DNA of 64,000 nt. Source: Tigriopus japonicus. Its lineage: Eukaryota; Arthropoda; Copepoda; Harpacticoida; Harpacticidae. Positions 59,134-64,000 of the stretch are shown here, one piece after another (the first letter of the stretch is position 1; the number at the start of each line of letters is the position of its first letter). Location: contig CM021316.1 of the NCBI GenBank assembly GCA_010645155.1, forward strand, positions 5,972,954 through 6,036,953, written 5' to 3'. The notes beneath the pieces were generated by a model, which saw only the letters and a program-made list of their open reading frames with translations, was not told the origin of the DNA and made no database searches. A program made the position numbers and the translations under genes.

Positions 59134-62100
59134 ATGAATAAGGCCAATGTGTCGGCGCTTTTGGGCCAGACCCTGGATCCCAACTTGCAGAAGAATGCCG
59201 AGGCCCAATTAGATCAGATGCAGAAGATCATCGGGTTCCCGCTCACCCTCATGGAGATCGTCATGGACGGCACGGCCTATAATTTGGCCACCCGACAATC
59301 GGGCGTGATCCTGTTGAAACGTCTGATCATGCATTCTTGGTCCGAGAAGACGTTTAACCCGATTGAAGGCGGCACGCCCCCGTTTTCCATTCACGAGCAG
59401 GATCGGGCTTGTATTCGTCAACATTTGGTCAATGCCGTGATCGGCGCGCCCGAGGCGTTGCGCATTCAATTGGGCGTGTGCGTGGCCACCGTGATCAAGG
59501 CGGATTTTCCGGGTCGTTGGCCGGATGTGGTCGATCAAATCAACCATCATCTCTTGGCTACGGGCTCGGTGGACTCGGTGATTGGCGCGCTCTTAGTCGA
59601 ATACCAATTGGTGAAAGCCTACGAGTACAAGAAGCGAGAGGATCGGGCGCCTTTGCACGACGCTATGCGCCTTTTGTTGCCGGGAACGATTCAATTGCTG
59701 AATAACTGCATGCAGGATAACTCGGTGGCCAGCGCCGAAGTGCGCAAGCTCATTCTTAAGATCTTCTTCGCACTGACCCAATATCTGTTACCGTTGGATT
59801 TGTTGCCCAAAGAGTCGCTCAAGGCCTGGTTGGAACGGGTGCGACACGTATTGTTGTTGCCCGTGCCCGAAGCGACATCGGCGGTTGATGAAGATGAACG
59901 CCCACAACTCATCTGGTGGAAGGAGAAGAAATGGGCCATGCACATCTTGACCCGTTTTTTTGAGCGCTATGGCTCGCCCGGCAATGTTCAGAAGGAGTAC
60001 AAGGATTTTGCCGAGTATTACCTCAAGGAGTTCTCCGAGGAAACGCTCAAAACCATCTTCCAAGTGTTGGAGTACCACCTGAATGGCACCTATGTCAGTC
60101 CTCGGGTTCTGCAACAGGCTCTCAATTACATGAACACGGGGGTGTCGCATTCGCTAACGTGGAAATTCATCAAGCCCTATGCGCCCCGTTTGATCGAGGG
60201 CATTATCTTCCCGCTCATGTCCTACAGCCAAGAGGACGCGGAGCTTTGGGAAGTCGACCCCTACGAGTACATTCGCATCAAGTTCGACATTTTTGAAGAC
60301 TTCGTCTCTCCCGCCACGGCCGCCCAAACTCTGTTGCACTCGATGTGCAAGAAACGAAAGAACGTGCTCAACGTCACGATGGATTTCCTCATGAGTGTGG
60401 TGCGAAACGAATCGGCCACGGCTTCGCAAAAGGATGGAGCGTTACACATGATCGGCACCATGGCTGATATCCTGCTCAAGCAGAAGATGTATAAGGACAA
60501 GTTGGAGGATTTTCTCACTCAGGTTATTTTTCCGGAGTTTGGCAACCCCTTGGGTCACATGCGGGCTCGGGCTTGCTGGATGTTGCACTACTTTGCCGAC
60601 ATTCGTTTCAAGAACAAGGCCGTACTAGCAGAGGCCTTCCGACTTACTATCCATTCGTTATTGAATGACAAAGACATCCCTGTCAAGGTGGAAGCGGCCA
60701 TCGCCTTGCAAATGATGCTGACCAGTCAAGGTGACACGGCCAAAGCGTTCCTCGAGCCGCAAATTGGCCAGATCACGCTCGAGCTCTTGAACATCATCCG
60801 AGACACCGAAAACGATGACCTCACGTCGGTCATGCAAAAAATCATTTGCTCCTACTCGGAGCAACTCACACCACTTGCCACCAACATCAGTGAGCACCTT
60901 GTGGAAACCTTTATAAAGGTAATGTAGACGTTGACTTGTTGGACTTACTTTTTTTTTATAGATTTTGTTATTGAATTGTCTAATTCTCATGCAGGTGGTG
61001 ACGGAAGGCAACGATGAAAGCGACGACAAAGCAATCACGGCCATGGGTCTTTTGAACACGCTGGAGACGCTACACTCTGTCATGGAAGACAACGAGAACG
61101 TTCGCAACCAATTGGAGCCTATTCTCCTCAAAGTCATCCACCACATTTTTTCGAATTCCATCCTGGAGTTCTATGAAGAAGCCCTGACCCTCTCTTGTAA
61201 CATGACCACGATCGCCATTAGTCCAAACATGTGGAGCGTCTTGGAGTTGATCTACCAAGCCTTTCAGCGCGATGCCATCGACTATTTCACGGACATGATG
61301 CCCGTTCTCCATAATTTTATTACAACCGACACGAACGCTTTCCTGAGCAAGTCTGAATACTTGATGGCCATGTATAACATGAGCAAGACAGTGCTGGAGA
61401 ACGATTCCGGAGAGGACCCTCAGTGTCACGCGGGCAAATTGCTGGAAGTGATCATTCTCCAATGCACGGGCCGAAACATTGATCAAGCCATTCCCCTCTT
61501 TGTGCAGCTGACATTGGCCAGACTCAGTAAGGAGATCAAGACCTCCGAACTGAGGACCATGTGCTTGCAAGTGATCATTGCCGCCCTCTTATACGACCAG
61601 CAGGTCTTCATGAATAGCATTCAAGCGAGTGCCTCGGCCCATCCGCCCGAGGTCATTCTCAAGAACTTCCTCCATCAATGGCTCAGCGACGCGGATTGCT
61701 TCATCGGAGTGCACGATCGAAAGCTCAGCATTCTCGGTCTGTGCACGATCATGTCTGTGCCTCAAATGCCCGGAGTGGGCGAGAACGCCTCGCGATTCTT
61801 GCCGGCTCTGGTCATGCTCTTTGATGGCCTGAAAAGGGCCTACGAACTCCAGGATGACTCGGACGATAACGACTCGAATTCCGGGAACGCTAGCTTGGAT
61901 GATGAGGACGCGCTGGAATCGGATGAAGACGAAATCGACGAGACCTCGAATGTGTATCTGGAAAGTCTGAGCGAAAAATTGAACAAGTCCTCCGGAGGCC
62001 AATTTCAGGTATACATTCGAACTAGATCGAATCAATTTTGAGTTCAGACGTAAACTAATAGGTCCTTTCTTGTAGTTGAATGCCTCGGTGGAGAACGGTG

Positions 62101-62746
62101 ATGATGATTGGGATTCGGATGACGAGTTCTACGAAGAGGCTTCGCTGGAGAACTACACCACACCCATTGATGATGAAGATGCCGTGGACGAGTATCTCAT
62201 TTTCAAGACCACGCTCGAGACCGTCGAGAAGGTCGACCCCAAATGGTACGCCCAAGTCATAGCCCCTCTCAATGAGGAGATGAAACATCAAGTCCAGACC
62301 ATCTTGACCACTTACGAACAACGGAAAGCCGCCAAGGAGAGCAAATCCATCGAGAAGCAAGGAGGTACGTTATGAGATGTTCAACGTTCCAGCAAAAGAA
62401 CTGGTTTCTCAAGCGAAAGGGGGAAGAATTCACACTAGAAGGGGAGGTTTGCAGCATTATTCACACGAACCGCCTTGTTTATTTACTTTATCAAGCAAGT
62501 TTAGTGTAGGAAATAGAATAATTTGAATGTGTCATTTTAGCGATTCTAGGATACTCGTAGATTTTCATTCAAACATTATCCATCGCCTTGCACCTTTATG
62601 AGCTTTGGAGAATATTCGTATAGGTAACCGGTTCTATTACTCATGTGTTACTTCTTCTTTTTCTTTCAGGTTACGTCTTCGATCAGCAATCCGTTCCGTC
62701 GCAGTTTTCTTTTGGAGCCAATGGGAACAAATTCAATTTCGGTTAG
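59134..62746 (+). CDS. IPO7: importin-7 (RanBP7; moleskin)
   Basis: A nuclear import receptor of the importin-beta family that binds RanGTP and nucleoporins and carries ribosomal proteins, histone H1 and signalling proteins such as ERK and Smads. Four exons: 59134-60918, 60995-62008, 62076-62364, 62670-62746; GT-AG edges and phases close to 1054 codons plus stop, close to the family's usual length of about 1040. The N-terminal importin-beta domain is present (LDPNLQKNAEAQLDQMQ, SGVILLKRLIMHSW). HEAT repeats continue throughout (WWKEKKWAMHILTRFFERYG, LGHMRARACWMLHYF, AMYNMSKTVLEND). An acidic region (residues ~905-985, many Asp/Glu) precedes a short C-terminus ending in FG-type repeats (FSFGANGNKFNFG). 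The start was placed at MNKANVSALLGQTLDP, which aligns with the family start. It is divergent from intersectin, separated by about 2.3 kb. Confidence 0.96.
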
Positions 62747-64000
62747 CGTAATAGTTGACAAAAGAAATATTGGCACATCATTATCATCGTAACAGAATAT
62801 TTTATATATGAAATCGAATGCCAGTATATTCTTCAACATACAAGTCGTGTTTCCTCCAATGTTCGAACTCCATGGTTTTATTTCCATGTGTTTGTCCACT
62901 TGTCTGTCTTGATTTGGGGACAATGCAAGGCATTAAATTTGCCTTTGCCCCCTACCTTCATTCGTCCTGTAAACTTGTTCATGTTCTTACCCACTGACCT
63001 ACATCAAACTAAAGGGCGAATATAGAGGTTTACTTCAGATAATTTGAATCTAAAAATGGTATTAGAATTGAAGACGAGGAACATTTCATTCTAGTTAGTC
63101 ATGAATGAGATTCGATCCGGTTCATGTCCAAGTAGTGTAAAGGCTCAAAGCGGGCTTCTTTGTAAGTTCGGAAAGTTCAAACAGAACGCAAACACGTTTA
63201 AGAATCTCTCTCTCTAATGAAGATGTTGCCTGATCTTGGTCCATATTTCTCAGCGGGGAAATTTCATAAGAAAGCTCAGCATGAGGCTAGCGCTGACCTT
63301 CACAGGGACAGGCCCTGAATGACTGGATGACGGCACTAGTAGTCTTCGTCGTATTCTGGCACACGCGTCAATCGATGAAAGCCAGAGCTTCCCTGGACTC
63401 CTCGCCCACACCGCTCCCTTTAGGCCTAGAAACATCGTGGTTACCAACAACGAATTTCATGTGCCATTTAATGAGTTAATGCTCACATGAATACGAACGA
63501 TCCCTTTTAATTTGATGTTTTAGCCGTTAGTCTACTAAAAGCATACTTTTTCGTGGCCACACTGATTCTGAGTTGCATGGTAAATCCCCGAAATGGGTGA
63601 GCCAGGGAGGCCAATTAGCAACATCCACGGCCAGCCTTAGTAGAACTGGCATTTACCAACAGCACTAACAGCTCAGTTACAATTGATTTGGACCCTGTTT
63701 TCAGTCCAATGTCTCATATCTTGACCGAAATATTTTTTGCCTCCAATCATATATTCCCACGCCTGAATTTGACCCGAATTGGTTGTCAAAATATTCGGCA
63801 AACCTGAGTTCACGACTGTGGATCATCGCTCACAGAACCATAATATATCTATCGAACTGGTGTTGGATCATGGACCATCATTGTCAACGTGTGCCCGAGT
63901 GACTGGACCCAAGATGGAACAGAGGCCTCCGAGTCCTCTGACCTCTTGAGATTGTCGCGGTTGTCATGACATTGGGGATTCTTCTTCTTCGTCCTCCTTT
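62747..64000. other. 3' flank of importin-7
   Basis: The importin-7 3' UTR should lie here. No gene or clear repeat was identified; the 66-codon minus-strand frame near 63250-63450 is not supported. Confidence 0.4.

Overview
The window is animal nuclear DNA, most likely from an arthropod and plausibly a crustacean or copepod. Genes are split by GT-AG introns, many of them short. Coding DNA is clearly more GC-rich than the AT-rich spacers. The recognisable proteins are metazoan: Hand, LARP1, otopetrin, a sarcoglycan, tryptophan hydroxylase, an LCCH3-type GABA receptor subunit, a BET bromodomain protein, intersectin/Dap160 and importin-7. LCCH3 and a five-SH3 intersectin that ends without a DH-PH-C2 module point to arthropods. 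The species cannot be fixed from sequence alone.

Layout. Hand (+) lies at 2.3-3.2 kb in a gene-poor stretch that also holds a tRNA-derived SINE. LARP1 (-) spans 8.3-18.6 kb in 14 coding exons totalling 999 codons, with a 6.4-kb intron full of repeats. Just upstream is the 3' end of an unrecognised gene (18.9-19.4 kb). A decayed LINE (20.9-21.5 kb) precedes otopetrin (-) at 22.0-26.9 kb, which has 13 coding exons including a 17-nt microexon; its first exon was not found. From 27 to 33 kb mobile debris surrounds a small sarcoglycan-like gene (+, 31.0-32.0 kb): a hAT-type MITE, a second LINE, a Tc1/mariner-type TIR element, and an unusual AGGTCA-array element. A secreted DM13-domain gene (-) sits at 35.5-36.1 kb. 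Tryptophan hydroxylase (-, 36.9-43.95 kb) and LCCH3 (-, 44.4-47.9 kb) lie in tandem; one makes serotonin and the other is a GABA-gated chloride channel subunit. An intronless BET gene (-, 49.1-51.1 kb) follows. Intersectin (-, 53.1-56.9 kb) and importin-7 (+, 59.1-62.7 kb) are head to head, with a recently inserted complete hAT-type element between them.

The exon models for LARP1, otopetrin, tryptophan hydroxylase, LCCH3, the DM13 gene, the sarcoglycan and importin-7 were built by hand. In each, splice sites and reading phases close exactly, so those boundaries are fairly secure. The intersectin exon edges are approximate. The genes are unrelated housekeeping, neuronal and developmental loci and do not form an operon or cluster. 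The most unusual content is in the mobile and repeat fraction: several non-autonomous DNA transposons with readable target-site duplications, one of which forms the upstream edge of a splice acceptor in otopetrin, and a 14-bp-periodic array of nuclear-receptor half-sites.
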